Shown: positions 8,142 to 17,751, counted from the first letter of the stretch. The stretch is DNA of 64,000 bases from Soonwooa buanensis (GCF_900167905.1 NZ_FUYZ01000003.1:124001-188000), one strand, 5' to 3'. Numbers and translations: made by a program. Notes: generated from the letters alone by a model not told the origin.

Positions 8142-9431
8142 TTATTTTTTAATTAACTGATTTACAGTTGTTTTGTGGTTGCTACTAATTTTAATTAAAT
8201 AAGCTCCTGCTGGTAGATTAGAAATATCGTATTTTTCTAAAGAAGTGTTAAAATTTTGAACCAAACGCCCATCAATACTATATATTTCTACGGCATCGAT
8301 TTTTGATTTTAAACCTTTTATAGAGAAAAATTCACTTGTTGGGTTCGGGAATAATTGTAATTCAGTTGTTTTTATGTCGTTGGTTGGTAAGGTGTTTTCA
8401 TCTAATTGTACTGTCCAGCCTTTTGCAGTAGCGCCACCATTGTAAAATCCTCCAATGTATTTTCCATCATCAGAAATAGAACTAGCTGTTCCCATCAAAC
8501 TTTCTGTAACTTGAATGTTATGAGCAGCAAGTACATCTTTTATTCGCTTTGGTTTTTCCCATCCTGGTCTGTAGATGATAGCATCATAAGTTCCTGGACT
8601 TACAACGCCGTAACCGACTGCGGTACCATTTTCTGCAACACCTAAAAAGAAGGACATTATTAAACCATCTGGAAGTGCCGTCATAACTTCTTCCTTAGTG
8701 TTAATGTTATAAGTGAAAGCAAATCCCTCTTTGTATCCAGCAATTATATTATTATTGTTAATTGCGTAGGCGATATTATTAATGTTTTGGCTTCCATTGA
8801 TGCTTATTTCATGGATAACCATGTCAGCTTTATCCATATAGATAGGCGTTCTAACACCTGTAGAATTATTTTCTTTATAATCAACCCATCCACTCATTAT
8901 TCCATTGTCATTAACGCCCATAATACGAATGTAGCGATATGGCGAGTTAGCATCAAGAATTATCGGAGTAAATTCTTGCGTTGTTGTATCATAAAGAAAT
9001 GCCCCAAAAATAGTTGATGCTTCCGACATGTTTCCCACAACGTATTGTCCAGAAGGTGATATTTTGTAAGTTTCGAAAGTTGAGTTAGCAGGGTTGGAAG
9101 TACTAAACCACGGGATTCTGTCCCATCTGTTAGTAGAAGCTAATTTTACACCTGGCTGCTTCAGAGTTGTAGAATTTTCCATGTAGATAGCACCAGCAAT
9201 ATCACCTTTGTTGTTGATGCTATTGTAATTAACTGTAGTCGTTTCCTTTGGTGTAAAGCTGTTATTAGCGTAGTTATACGTTCTCGTATTGGTAACAGCA
9301 TTACCATTGTTGTTAATCGATACTATACCAGAAGCCAATTGCGAAAAGGTTCTGAATTCTGTTTGAGCAAAACTTAAATTCGTTATTGTAAGAGTTGCCA
9401 AAGCTAAACTAAGTTTATAGATCTTCTTCAT
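8142..9431 (-). CDS. T9SS-exported HAF-repeat protein with Por sorting domain
   Basis: The 429-residue protein begins with a Sec signal peptide (MKKIYKLSLALATLTITNLSFA, cut near residue 22). The middle (residues 30-340) has repeating units of the type INNNGNAV, INNKGDIAGA, VNDNGIMSGW, AENGTAVGYG and ISDDGKYIGG, which resemble HAF/beta-propeller-like extracellular repeats. The last 75 residues form a type A T9SS C-terminal domain: LQLFPNPTSEFFSIKG, VEIYSIDGRLV, YDISNLPAGAYLIKI and a basic end KK. The domain directs export across the outer membrane by PorSS and usual anchoring through A-LPS. The gene is monocistronic, with a TATTTTTG promoter element and a terminator. Its ligand or activity is unknown. 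Confidence 0.87.
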   Translation of the reverse strand: MKKIYKLSLALATLTITNLSFAQTEFRTFSQLASGIVSINNNGNAVTNTRTYNYANNSFTPKETTTVNYNSINNKGDIAGAIYMENSTTLKQPGVKLASTNRWDRIPWFSTSNPANSTFETYKISPSGQYVVGNMSEASTIFGAFLYDTTTQEFTPIILDANSPYRYIRIMGVNDNGIMSGWVDYKENNSTGVRTPIYMDKADMVIHEISINGSQNINNIAYAINNNNIIAGYKEGFAFTYNINTKEEVMTALPDGLIMSFFLGVAENGTAVGYGVVSPGTYDAIIYRPGWEKPKRIKDVLAAHNIQVTESLMGTASSISDDGKYIGGFYNGGATAKGWTVQLDENTLPTNDIKTTELQLFPNPTSEFFSIKGLKSKIDAVEIYSIDGRLVQNFNTSLEKYDISNLPAGAYLIKISSNHKTTVNQLIKK

Positions 9432-9457
9432 ATTATTTTTGGATTAAATTAGTAATG

Positions 9458-9465
9458 CAAAAATA
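9458..9465 (-). promoter_or_regulatory. TAnnTTTG promoter element before the T9SS-exported protein
   Basis: Minus-strand TATTTTTG, 26 bases upstream of the ATG at 9431. A clear TTTG partner at the right spacing was not seen. Confidence 0.45.
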
Positions 9466-9664
9466 TACTCGATTAGTCTATAGTCCTAAGGTTTGATTTT
9501 TAAAATGGATGAATTTTGAAACAACTCAAATCTTCATACTAACTTTTATCACATTATTATTATTTTGTTTTATAAACCTTGAATGATTTTAATGCTTTAA
9601 GATTTTTCTGAAGCGAGGTTTTTTATTGCATAATATTTGCTAGACTTTACAAAATCACAATATT

Positions 9665-10015
9665 ATGACATTCGACTATCCAATGACAACACTGAGCGAA
9701 CTTATGACACAACTTGCCCAAAACGGCATTAACAAAGAAGTCCGCATGAACGATGATAAAGTTTTTGAATTGCAAGGTGCAGGGAAAATTTACCAAAAAC
9801 CTGACGAATTATTAATTATTCGTGCTTACAGATTCGAAGGAGAAAGCAATCCTTCAGACAGCGCTGCTTTGTATGTTATGAAAGATAAAGATGGTGAAAT
9901 CGCTTACCTTATCGAAGCTTATGGTGCCGAAAGTAATTATGACGGACCAGAATTCGACGATTTTCTAAAGGCAATTCCGTTTGATGAAGATTCACAGTTT
10001 AAACTATCAAAATAA
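9665..10015 (+). CDS. Small conserved Bacteroidota protein of unknown function
   Basis: The 116-residue acidic protein has no signal peptide and no membrane segment. The core YRFEGESNPSDSAALYVMK followed by YLIEAYGAES resembles a family of about 100-residue Bacteroidota proteins often labelled phosphoribosylpyrophosphate synthetase in databases, but none of the PRPP-binding motifs of real PRPP synthetase can be seen, so that name should not be used. It is flanked by its own 230-base upstream region and a strong terminator, so it is probably monocistronic. An alternative ATG lies six codons downstream. Function unknown. Confidence 0.75.
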   Translation: MTFDYPMTTLSELMTQLAQNGINKEVRMNDDKVFELQGAGKIYQKPDELLIIRAYRFEGESNPSDSAALYVMKDKDGEIAYLIEAYGAESNYDGPEFDDFLKAIPFDEDSQFKLSK

Positions 10016-10048
10016 AAAAAGGCGCTCAGATTATTGAGCGCCTTTTTT
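10014..10048. terminator. Bidirectional terminator between convergent genes
   Basis: A perfect 8-base stem, GGCGCTCA (10021-10028) with TGAGCGCC (10035-10042), loop GATTAT, has seven A before it and six T after it. It can end both the small-protein gene on the left and the DUF2797 gene on the right; the latter's stop overlaps the T run. Confidence 0.9.
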
Positions 10049-10841
10049 ACTTTATCTCAAGCTCTATCACGTAACCTTCATGTCCACGAACATTGATGAA
10101 ATAGTCACCTTCGAATTGTAGATATTGTCCTTTAATACCTTTAAGTATTCCAGTGAATTCTGGTTGCTTATCCAAAGTGAAAACATTGACTTTTCCTGGC
10201 GCTGTGTATGGATAATCTAGTTTTACAATATCTTCTTCATCGCTTGCAAATTGCTTGAAATCCTTCGGAAAATACTCCGAAATTTTATCACGAAATTCTT
10301 TTAAATCCAAATCAGACTCAAATTCCGACATCAACATTTTTTTATAGTTGGTTTTGTCCGCAATATGTTGTTTTAGTTCGACCTCGATCATTCCCGCTTC
10401 ATAACGATTTTCGGTTCTCGCAATTGGTAAAGCGAATGTTGCACCTTGGTCGATCCAACGTGTTGGCACTTGCGTCTCGCGCGTCACACCTACTTTAACG
10501 TCGCCCGTGTACGAAAGATACACAACATGAGGAACTAACTGGATAGATTTTTCAACCTCTAAATCGCGCTCTGCAATACCAAGATGTGCCGTTGACAACT
10601 CTGGACGAATGATAGTATCGCTCGCATATGGACTTTCGAAAAAGCATTTTTTGCAAAATCCCATTCTGTAGATTTTTTCATCACTACCACAATTCACACA
10701 TTGATAACCAATATGTTTGATGCGAAGTTCTTTCCCGAAAATTTGATTCATCGAAATCAAATCATCATTTAGATTTAAAAAATATTGAATAGGTTCTGCC
10801 AATTGCGAACTCATCTTTAGAATTTGTCCAGAAAATATCAT
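10047..10841 (-). CDS. DUF2797 protein with zinc ribbon
   Basis: The 264-residue protein matches DUF2797. A four-Cys zinc ribbon is visible near the N-terminus (C48, C51, C63, C66; CVNCG and CKKCF). The following VVYLSYTGDVKVGVTRETQ (about residues 107-125), RWIDQGA and an EAGMIE motif resemble the layout of GIY-YIG nucleases, in which Tyr, Arg and Glu are catalytic; this likeness is known for the family but activity is unproven. Starts at MIFSGQILKM, the family's usual N-terminus. Single gene, convergent with the preceding small gene and divergent from the epimerase gene. Confidence 0.82.
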   Translation of the reverse strand: MIFSGQILKMSSQLAEPIQYFLNLNDDLISMNQIFGKELRIKHIGYQCVNCGSDEKIYRMGFCKKCFFESPYASDTIIRPELSTAHLGIAERDLEVEKSIQLVPHVVYLSYTGDVKVGVTRETQVPTRWIDQGATFALPIARTENRYEAGMIEVELKQHIADKTNYKKMLMSEFESDLDLKEFRDKISEYFPKDFKQFASDEEDIVKLDYPYTAPGKVNVFTLDKQPEFTGILKGIKGQYLQFEGDYFINVRGHEGYVIELEIK

Positions 10842-10929
10842 CTCAAAAATTTAAGACTATAAAATTAGTCTTTTCTATTGTATCATTATTAAAATATGTG
10901 CGAAAAACTGCAACTTGTTACAAAAGCTT

Positions 10930-10962
10930 TTTGTCAAAAATCTCTTTATTTTATTACATTTG
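10930..10962 (+). promoter_or_regulatory. Promoter of the UDP-glucuronate epimerase-like gene
   Basis: TTTG at 10930-10933 and TACATTTG at 10955-10962, 21 bases apart. It lies inside a longer open frame that begins at 10896, and so argues that translation really starts at 10983. Confidence 0.6.
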
Positions 10963-10982
10963 CGAATCAAGAAAACACAAGT

Positions 10983-12008
10983 ATGCAATATCTGGTTACA
11001 GGTGGTTCGGGCTTTATCGGCTCTCACCTTGTCGAACATCTTCTCAAAAATGGACATTCTGTCATTAACATCGATAATTTTGATGATTTTTACGATTATA
11101 AAATCAAAATTGAAAACACTTTAGACAGTATTGGACTTTCTCCTGATTTTAGTTTTAAAACAAAAGAAGAAGACATTGCAAAGCTTGAAAGTTTGACTAA
11201 AAGCGATAAGTATCAGCTTTACTATCAAGACATTCGTGATCTCGACGGTTTAGAAAGAATCTTTGACAAACACAAAATTGATTTAGTGATTCACTTGGCG
11301 GCTTTGGCAGGTGTTAGACCTTCTATCGAAAGACCTTTGGACTACGAATCTGTCAACATCCGTGGCACGATGAATCTTTGGGAACTTTGCAAAAAACACA
11401 ATATTAAAAAATTTGTTTGTGCATCTTCTTCAAGTGTTTATGGCAATAATGAGAAAATTCCGTTTTCTGAAACTGACAATGTTGACAGACCGATTTCGCC
11501 TTACGCAGCAACTAAAAAATGTGGTGAAATAATGGGACACGTTTATCATCATCTTTATAATATAGATATGATACAGTTGCGTTTCTTCACGGTTTATGGT
11601 CCGAAACAGCGTCCAGACTTGGCAATTCATAAATTTACGAAATTAATTTCTGAAGAAAAAGAACTTCCTTTCTATGGTGATGGCAGCACGGCAAGAGATT
11701 ATACCTTTATTGATGATATTATTGATGGCATCCTGAAATCGATTAATTATCTTGAAAAGAATGATAACGTCTACGAAATCTTGAATCTTGGCGAAAGCGA
11801 AGTCATCAACCTCAACGAAATGTTGTCAACCATAGAAACAGAAATGTCACAAAAAGCACATCTCAAAAAACTGCCAATGCAACCTGGCGATGTGACAAAA
11901 ACGAACGCTGATATTACAAAAGCTATGACAATAATTGACTATAAACCAACGACCAACTTCCAAAATGGCATAAAAAAATTTGTGGAATGGTTTTTGAGAA
12001 AAGCTTAG
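10983..12008 (+). CDS. UDP-glucuronate 4-epimerase-like extended SDR
   Basis: The 341-residue protein is an extended short-chain dehydrogenase/reductase. It has the NAD-binding TGGSGFIGSHL near the N-terminus, a catalytic SSSSVYG serine, YAATKK (Tyr-x-x-x-Lys) and the RFFTVYGPKQRPDLAIHKF motif typical of UDP-glucuronate 4-epimerases (CapI/LpsL type), which make UDP-galacturonate for surface glycans. The frame is open 29 codons further up, but the promoter at 10930-10962 and the standard MQYLVTGG start place the ATG at 10983. It stands about 20 kb from the polysaccharide locus but could supply a uronic acid donor to it. The exact sugar is inferred. Confidence 0.85.
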   Translation: MQYLVTGGSGFIGSHLVEHLLKNGHSVINIDNFDDFYDYKIKIENTLDSIGLSPDFSFKTKEEDIAKLESLTKSDKYQLYYQDIRDLDGLERIFDKHKIDLVIHLAALAGVRPSIERPLDYESVNIRGTMNLWELCKKHNIKKFVCASSSSVYGNNEKIPFSETDNVDRPISPYAATKKCGEIMGHVYHHLYNIDMIQLRFFTVYGPKQRPDLAIHKFTKLISEEKELPFYGDGSTARDYTFIDDIIDGILKSINYLEKNDNVYEILNLGESEVINLNEMLSTIETEMSQKAHLKKLPMQPGDVTKTNADITKAMTIIDYKPTTNFQNGIKKFVEWFLRKA

Positions 12009-12142
12009 CAAGTCTCGCGAAACAATGTTAAATACAGCACTTCGCAAGCTTTTTATTAAATTAAACTTAAAAATAAATTTAAAAAGTTTTTAAATTTATT
12101 TGAAAATTGAGAATAAAATTTATATTATATAACCTATTTTTT

Positions 12143-12150
12143 TACTTTTG
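12143..12150 (+). promoter_or_regulatory. TAnnTTTG promoter element before the DUF2795 gene
   Basis: TACTTTTG ends 14 bases before the ATG at 12165, a fitting distance for a very short leader. The upstream TTTG is weak (TTTA at 12118-12121). Confidence 0.5.
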
Positions 12151-12164
12151 CAAAAAATTAAATT

Positions 12165-12386
12165 ATGTACTGGACTTTAGAATTAGCTTCATATCTGAGC
12201 GACGCACCTTGGCCAATGACTAAGGCAGAACTTATCGACTATGCCATCAGAACTGGTGCGCCAATGGAAGTTGTAGAAAACTTACAAGCCATCGAAGACG
12301 AAGGTGAAGTCTACGAAAGCATCGAAGAAGTATGGTCTGACTACCCGTCTGACGAAGACTTCTTGTGGAACGAAGACGAATATTAA
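12165..12386 (+). CDS. DUF2795 small protein
   Basis: The 73-residue, strongly acidic protein (MYWTLELASYLSDAPWPMTKAEL at its start, an acidic tail ending NEDEY) matches DUF2795, a small conserved family in Bacteroidota with no assigned role. The pattern ASYLSDAPWPMTKAELIDYA looks like a small helical bundle. It is cytoplasmic. It sits 114 bases upstream of secA on the same strand, with a hairpin between, so cotranscription is possible but may be partial. Confidence 0.85.
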   Translation: MYWTLELASYLSDAPWPMTKAELIDYAIRTGAPMEVVENLQAIEDEGEVYESIEEVWSDYPSDEDFLWNEDEY

Positions 12387-12398
12387 CATTATAATAAT

Positions 12399-12421
12399 GC
12401 CTTTGGACAACCTCCAAAGGC
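12399..12421 (+). terminator. Hairpin between the DUF2795 gene and secA
   Basis: The 8-base stem GCCTTTGG (12399-12406) / CCAAAGGC (12414-12421) with a 7-base loop lacks a good T run (followed by TTCACTG). It may be a weak terminator or a processing site that lowers or separates secA expression. Confidence 0.5.
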
Positions 12422-12500
12422 TTCACTGAATTATTAACGAAGAAGACATATGGTTTTCTTCAAAACTAAGGATGATTCCTGACGAAAAAATCAATAGATA

Positions 12501-15500
12501 ATGAGTTTTTTAAATAGTGTTCTTAAAAGTTTTTTGGGTGATAAAAACGCAAAGGACTTAAAAGAAGTAAAAAAAGTTGTTAACAAGATCAAAGCTGTAG
12601 AGCCTAACATTCAGCAACTAACAGATGATGGACTGAGAGAGAAGACAGAAGAGTTTAGATCAAAGATCAAAACAGCTACAGCTTCTATTACAGAGCAGAT
12701 TAACTCTGTACAAGAGCAATTAAAAACTACAGAAAATGTTGATGAGAAGGAAGCTCTTTTCGGTAAAATAGAAGCTCTTAAAAAAGATTCTTACCAAATC
12801 GAAGAGAAAGTTCTTGGAGAAATACTTCCAGAAGCTTTCGCATTAGTAAAAGAAACTTCTAGACGTCTAGCTCAGAATGGATCAATCCGTGTGAAAGCAT
12901 CAGATTGGGACAGAGAGTTGGCTGTAACTAGAGACTTTGTAGAGTTAGAAGGCGATACTGCCGTTTGGAAAAACCAATGGGATGCCGCTGGTACAGCTGT
13001 AACTTGGGATATGGTACATTATGACACTCAGTTTATTGGTGGTATTGTACTACACTCTGGTAAGATTGCGGAGATGGCAACTGGTGAAGGTAAAACTTTA
13101 GTAGGGACACTTCCAATTTTCTTAAACGCACTTCCAGGACGTGGTGTACACGTTGTAACGGTTAACGACTATCTTGCAAAACGTGACTCGGCTTGGATGG
13201 GACCACTTTATATGTTCCACGGGATGAGCATCGATTGTATCGATAATCACCAACCTAACTCGGATGCTAGAAGAAAAGCTTACCAATCGAGCATTACATA
13301 CGGAACAAACAACGAATTCGGTTTCGATTACTTAAGAGATAACATGGTGTCTTCACCAACCGAATTGGTACAAGGCGAACTTAACTTTGCAATTGTCGAT
13401 GAAGTTGACTCGGTTTTAATTGATGATGCAAGAACGCCATTAATTATTTCAGGTCCAGTTCCTCAAGGTGATAGACAAGAGTTTGATGTTTTAAAACCAT
13501 CTATCGACCGTATCGTTGATATCCAAAAAAGAACCATCACAGGTATTTTTAATGAAGCAAAAAAATTAATTGCTAACGGAAATACTAAAGAAGGTGGTTT
13601 CAAATTATTACAAGCTTACAGAGGACTTCCAAAATCTCGTCCTTTAATTAAATTCTTATCAGAAAGCGGAAATCGTGCATTACTTCAAAAAGTTGAAGCG
13701 CAATATATGCAAGACAACAACCGCGATATGCCAATTGTAGATAAAGATCTTTATTTTGTGATTGATGAAAAAAACAATCAAATCGATCTTACTGACAAAG
13801 GTGTAGAATATATGTCTGCTGGTAACGAAGATCCTAACTTCTTCGTATTACAAGATATCGGGACAGAAGTAGCAGAATTAGAAAAACAAGGTTTAACAAA
13901 AGAAGAAGAATTCGCTAGAAAAGATGAATTGTTCAGAGATTTCGCTGTTAAATCTGAGCGTATCCATACCCTTAACCAACTTCTTAAAGCTTACACGCTT
14001 TTCGAAAAAGATGACGAGTACGTTGTTATCGATGGCGAAGTAAAAATCGTTGATGAGCAAACTGGTCGTATTATGGACGGTCGTCGTTATTCTGACGGTC
14101 TTCACCAAGCGATTGAAGCTAAAGAAAATGTAAAAATCGAAGCGGCGACTCAGACTTTCGCAACGGTAACTTTACAGAACTATTTCCGTATGTACAACAA
14201 GTTAGCAGGTATGACTGGTACAGCGGAAACTGAAGCTGGAGAATTCTGGCAGATTTACAAATTGGATGTTGTAGTTATCCCAACCAACAGACCAATCCAA
14301 AGACATGACAGACACGATTTGGTATACAAAACGAATCGTGAAAAATATAATGCTGTAATCGAAGAAATTGAAAAATTAACAGCTGCTGGAAGACCAGTTC
14401 TTGTAGGGACAACTTCGGTAGAGATTTCTCAATTGTTATCGAGAGCATTACAACTTAGAAAAATTAATCACCAAGTTCTTAACGCGAAACTTCACAAGAA
14501 AGAAGCAGAAATCGTTGCTGGAGCTGGTCAGCCAGGTGTTGTAACGATTGCAACTAACATGGCAGGTCGTGGTACGGATATCAAGCTTTTATCAGAAGTT
14601 AAAGATGCTGGAGGTTTAGCAATTATTGGTACAGAAAGACATGACTCAAGACGTGTTGACAGACAGTTGAGAGGTCGTGCTGGTCGTCAAGGAGATCCAG
14701 GATCATCTCAATTCTATGTGTCTTTGGAAGATAACTTGATGCGTCTTTTCGGTTCAGAAAGAATTGCGAAAATGATGGACAGAATGGGCCATAAAGATGG
14801 TGAAGTTATTCAACACTCAATGATTTCTAAATCTATTGAAAGAGCGCAGAAAAAAGTTGAAGAAAATAACTTTGGTATCCGTAAAAAACTTCTAGAATAC
14901 GATGACGTAATGAACAAGCAACGTGACGTAATCTACAAAAGAAGAAAGAATGCATTGTTCGGTGATCACCTTAAGTATGACATCGTTAACATGATCTATG
15001 ACACGTCTGCGTCTATTGTTGCGGCGGCAAAAGCTAACGGAAACTTCAAAGATTTCGAATTTGATTTAATTAAATATTTCACAATGGAATCTCCAGTTAC
15101 TGAGCAAGAATTCAGCAACTTACAAGAGAAACAATTGGTGGACAAAGTTTTTGCAAGCGCACAAGAAGATTACAAAATGAAGTTGCAACTTCTTAAAGAA
15201 AAAGCAAACCCAATCATCGAGAATGTATTCCTTAACCAAGGTAGCATGTTCAAAATGATCCAAGTTCCTTTCTCTGACGGTGTTAAAACAACAACTATTG
15301 TAACAGATCTTCAACAAGCTTACGAAACTAAGTGTGAGAGTCTTATCACAGATTTTGAAAAGAATATATGTCTTGCAATCATCGATGAAAACTGGAAAAC
15401 TCACCTTCGTGAGATGGACGACTTGAGAAGATCATCGCAAGGTGCTGTTTACGAGCAAAAGGATCCGCTAGTAATCTACAAGCAAGAATCTTTCTTCCTA

Positions 15501-15572
15501 TTCAGCGAGATGGTTGACAAGGTTAATAAAGAAATCATTTCATTCTTATACAAAGGCGAAATTCCTGCATAA
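12501..15572 (+). CDS. secA: Preprotein translocase ATPase SecA
   Basis: The 1023-residue motor drives proteins through SecYEG at the inner membrane. Walker A is ATGEGKT (residues 193-199), Walker B is DEVDS (300-304), and helicase motif [13 protein letters not shown] followed by [13 protein letters not shown] is clear. Compared with the roughly 900-residue E. coli protein it carries extra sequence between about residues 340 and 470, usual for Bacteroidota. It ends at GEIPA and lacks the C-terminal zinc motif CxCGSGKK that binds SecB in many species. Monocistronic or weakly coupled to the DUF2795 gene; followed by a strong terminator. Confidence 0.97.
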   Translation: MSFLNSVLKSFLGDKNAKDLKEVKKVVNKIKAVEPNIQQLTDDGLREKTEEFRSKIKTATASITEQINSVQEQLKTTENVDEKEALFGKIEALKKDSYQIEEKVLGEILPEAFALVKETSRRLAQNGSIRVKASDWDRELAVTRDFVELEGDTAVWKNQWDAAGTAVTWDMVHYDTQFIGGIVLHSGKIAEMATGEGKTLVGTLPIFLNALPGRGVHVVTVNDYLAKRDSAWMGPLYMFHGMSIDCIDNHQPNSDARRKAYQSSITYGTNNEFGFDYLRDNMVSSPTELVQGELNFAIVDEVDSVLIDDARTPLIISGPVPQGDRQEFDVLKPSIDRIVDIQKRTITGIFNEAKKLIANGNTKEGGFKLLQAYRGLPKSRPLIKFLSESGNRALLQKVEAQYMQDNNRDMPIVDKDLYFVIDEKNNQIDLTDKGVEYMSAGNEDPNFFVLQDIGTEVAELEKQGLTKEEEFARKDELFRDFAVKSERIHTLNQLLKAYTLFEKDDEYVVIDGEVKIVDEQTGRIMDGRRYSDGLHQAIEAKENVKIEAATQTFATVTLQNYFRMYNKLAGMTGTAETEAGEFWQIYKLDVVVIPTNRPIQRHDRHDLVYKTNREKYNAVIEEIEKLTAAGRPVLVGTTSVEISQLLSRALQLRKINHQVLNAKLHKKEAEIVAGAGQPGVVTIATNMAGRGTDIKLLSEVKDAGGLAIIGTERHDSRRVDRQLRGRAGRQGDPGSSQFYVSLEDNLMRLFGSERIAKMMDRMGHKDGEVIQHSMISKSIERAQKKVEENNFGIRKKLLEYDDVMNKQRDVIYKRRKNALFGDHLKYDIVNMIYDTSASIVAAAKANGNFKDFEFDLIKYFTMESPVTEQEFSNLQEKQLVDKVFASAQEDYKMKLQLLKEKANPIIENVFLNQGSMFKMIQVPFSDGVKTTTIVTDLQQAYETKCESLITDFEKNICLAIIDENWKTHLREMDDLRRSSQGAVYEQKDPLVIYKQESFFLFSEMVDKVNKEIISFLYKGEIPA

Positions 15573-15590
15573 GAATATTAAATATTATAA

Positions 15591-15624
15591 AACCGAAGAT
15601 TTTTCTACAATCTTCGGTTTTTTT
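15591..15624 (+). terminator. Rho-independent terminator after secA
   Basis: An 11-base stem (15591-15601 with 15609-15619; AACCGAAGATT / AATCTTCGGTT) with a 7-base loop ends in a T run to 15624, 19 bases after the secA stop. Confidence 0.9.
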
Positions 15625-15764
15625 GTTTTTAAAATTAGAATACTAACGAGCTGTAGATTGATAAAAACTTTAAAATAAAACTTTTATTATCTTTTGAAAC
15701 TTTTGCGCTTATCATGTTTAAGCTCTAAGATTTTCACTAAATTTATCTTTCGATAAAATACAAG

Positions 15765-16730
15765 ATGGCATTACTAGATTTATCCAACGAAGTCGCAATC
15801 GGCATCGATATTGGCGGCACTAATACTAAATTCGGACTCGTTAATCACCGTGGCGAAATCCTCCAAAAAGGAAGCCTAAAAACAACGGGTTACGACAAAG
15901 TCGAAGACTTTATAGATGAGCTTTACAACAAAATAAAAACCTTGGTTGACATGCATCCCGAAGTATCGGTGCGTGGCGTTGGCGTTGGCGCTCCCAACGC
16001 GAATTATTATAAAGGAACGATAGAGCACGCTCCCAATCTTAGCTGGAAAGGCGTTGTTCCGTTCGCAAAATTAATCACAGAAAAATTTGAAAAACCTTGC
16101 TCCATCACCAATGATGCTAATGCGGCAGCTTTGGGCGAAATGATGTACGGTGCGGCGCGCGGTATGCGAGATTTTATCATGATAACTTTGGGAACTGGCG
16201 TTGGTAGCGGTATTATTTCTAATGGTCAATTAATCTACGGTCACGACGGTTTTGCTGGTGAACTTGGTCACACAATTGTGAAACCTGGTGGAAGAAGACA
16301 TTGGAGCACAGATTCCGAAGGTTCATTAGAAGCTTATGCATCGGCGTCTGGCATTAGCATTACAGCAAAAAAATTGCGCGCAGAATTTCCGAGTTCGATA
16401 TTAAATGATTTCCCAGAAGATGAAATCAATTCGCAAACCGTATTTGAGTGCGCGGAAAAAGGCGATGATATTGCGAAAGAAGTTTTCCGATATACAGGTC
16501 AAATTTTGGGTGAAGCTTTAGCCAATTTTGTGATGTTCTCGTCGCCTGAAGCGATTTTGTTATTTGGAGGTGTTATCAAAGCGGGCGATTATATTTTGAA
16601 ACCAACCAAACTCCACATGGAGAAAAATTTGTTACCGATTTTCCGTAATAAAGTGAAATTAGTCACCAGCGAATTGGATGAAGCCGATGCTGCCATTCTT
16701 GGTGCAAGTGCTTTGGTCTGGGAAAAATAA
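15765..16730 (+). CDS. ROK family sugar kinase with altered zinc motif
   Basis: The 321-residue protein has the ROK ATP-phosphate loop GIDIGGTNTKFG (residues 13-24), the catalytic base in TNDANAAALGE (Asp117), TLGTGVGSGI and the sugar-binding GELGH (E166, H169). It should phosphorylate glucose or a related hexose or N-acyl sugar in the cytoplasm. The usual CxCGxxGCxE zinc motif after GELGH is absent: residues 177-190 read RRHWSTDSEGSLEA, with no Cys. The His and Glu around it remain. Upstream TATCTTTC (15745 region) is close to a promoter element. Glucokinase is the likeliest role, but ROK specificity cannot be read from sequence. Confidence 0.82.
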   Translation: MALLDLSNEVAIGIDIGGTNTKFGLVNHRGEILQKGSLKTTGYDKVEDFIDELYNKIKTLVDMHPEVSVRGVGVGAPNANYYKGTIEHAPNLSWKGVVPFAKLITEKFEKPCSITNDANAAALGEMMYGAARGMRDFIMITLGTGVGSGIISNGQLIYGHDGFAGELGHTIVKPGGRRHWSTDSEGSLEAYASASGISITAKKLRAEFPSSILNDFPEDEINSQTVFECAEKGDDIAKEVFRYTGQILGEALANFVMFSSPEAILLFGGVIKAGDYILKPTKLHMEKNLLPIFRNKVKLVTSELDEADAAILGASALVWEK

Positions 16731-16752
16731 TTTTATTTAAACTTTTTTAAAA

Positions 16753-17400
16753 ATGAAAAATCTTGCATTATTTATATTGACTTTGTTAGTATTTGTCGGT
16801 TGTAATGGACAAGATTCTAAACCTAAATCAATAAATATTAAACCTAAAAATAATCGTAAAATGGAATTAGCAACAATAGGAGGAGGCTGTTTTTGGTGTG
16901 TCGAAAGCTGTTTCAATATGTTAAAAGGTGTCGAAAGTGTAACCTCGGGATATTCTGGTGGACATAAAGACAATCCCACTTACGAAGAAGTTTGTACGGG
17001 AGAAACTGGGCATGCAGAAGTCGTGCAAATTAAATTTGATCCAAGCATCATTTCGTTTTCAAAACTCTTGGAAGTTTTTTGGTTTTTGCACAATCCAACA
17101 ACGCTTAACCGACAGGGCAATGATATTGGAACACAATATCGTTCGGTGATTTTTTATCATTCTGAACAACAAAAACAAGACGCTGAAATTTCTCTTAAAA
17201 ACTCGGAAGCGAAGCAAGAATGGGAAGGGAAATATGTGACAGAAATTGTTCCTTTCGAAAAATTTTGGGCTGCTGAAACTTATCATCAAGGTTATTACAA
17301 CGCCAATCCGACGCAACCTTATTGTAGCGCGGTGGTTGGTCCAAAAATTCAGAAGTTTAAAAAACACTTTGGTGCGTTAGACATGTTGAAGTCTGAATAA
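16753..17400 (+). CDS. msrA: Lipoprotein peptide-methionine (S)-S-oxide reductase MsrA
   Basis: The 215-residue protein reduces methionine-S-sulfoxide in damaged proteins. The catalytic motif GGGCFWC holds the nucleophile Cys46 (and Cys49), followed by [26 protein letters not shown], all typical of MsrA. The N-terminus is a type II signal peptide, [17 protein letters not shown], with lipobox Cys17, so the mature enzyme is probably a lipoprotein outside the cytoplasm, repairing periplasmic or surface proteins. The internal MELATIGGG is where cytoplasmic MsrA proteins normally start; an internal start at residue 37 cannot be excluded. It follows the ROK gene by 22 bases. Confidence 0.92.
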   Translation: MKNLALFILTLLVFVGCNGQDSKPKSINIKPKNNRKMELATIGGGCFWCVESCFNMLKGVESVTSGYSGGHKDNPTYEEVCTGETGHAEVVQIKFDPSIISFSKLLEVFWFLHNPTTLNRQGNDIGTQYRSVIFYHSEQQKQDAEISLKNSEAKQEWEGKYVTEIVPFEKFWAAETYHQGYYNANPTQPYCSAVVGPKIQKFKKHFGALDMLKSE

Positions 17401-17690
17401 AGTATTTTGCGGTTCTGATGTATTCCGTTGGGGTTCCGAAATAAAGTCACGGCCTTGTTTACATCTGTTTTGAGATTCTTGACGTCAAATTTTATCTTCA
17501 TTTAGGTCAATTTTGATATTGTTAAACCCAATTACTAGGTCTTGAACGACACTTTTGATGTTCTGTAAGGTCAACGGAATATTGTAGAACGTTAATGAAG
17601 ATGTTTTTTGATGCATCAGATGTATTAATCAATTCATCGAGATGCTTTTTTACAGCGTCATTGCACTATTAGACATCATTGTACTGATAA

Positions 17691-17734
17691 AAATCCAGAG
17701 GCGGCGAAGCTTTAGCTTCGCCGCCTCTGGATTT
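17691..17734. repeat. Perfect 20-21 bp GC-rich palindrome
   Basis: The arms 17691-17711 and 17714-17734 are exact inverted copies, beginning AAATCCAGAGGCGGCGAAG, with only TT between. Ordinary terminators in this window have 8-11 bp stems. T-rich bases flank both sides (TTTATT on plus, TTTTTATC on minus), so it could end both convergent transcripts; its length and high GC in an AT-rich gap also fit a REP or MITE-like element. Confidence 0.85.
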
Positions 17735-17751
17735 ATTAACCTAAGCTCGTG

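Noticed and set aside
9665-10015. Phosphoribosylpyrophosphate synthetase
   Set aside because: The resemblance is to small proteins that carry this database label; none of the PRPP synthetase motifs is present.
10896-10982. Upstream extension of the epimerase reading frame
   Set aside because: A TTTG / TACATTTG promoter lies inside it and the conserved SDR start MQYLVTGG begins at 10983.
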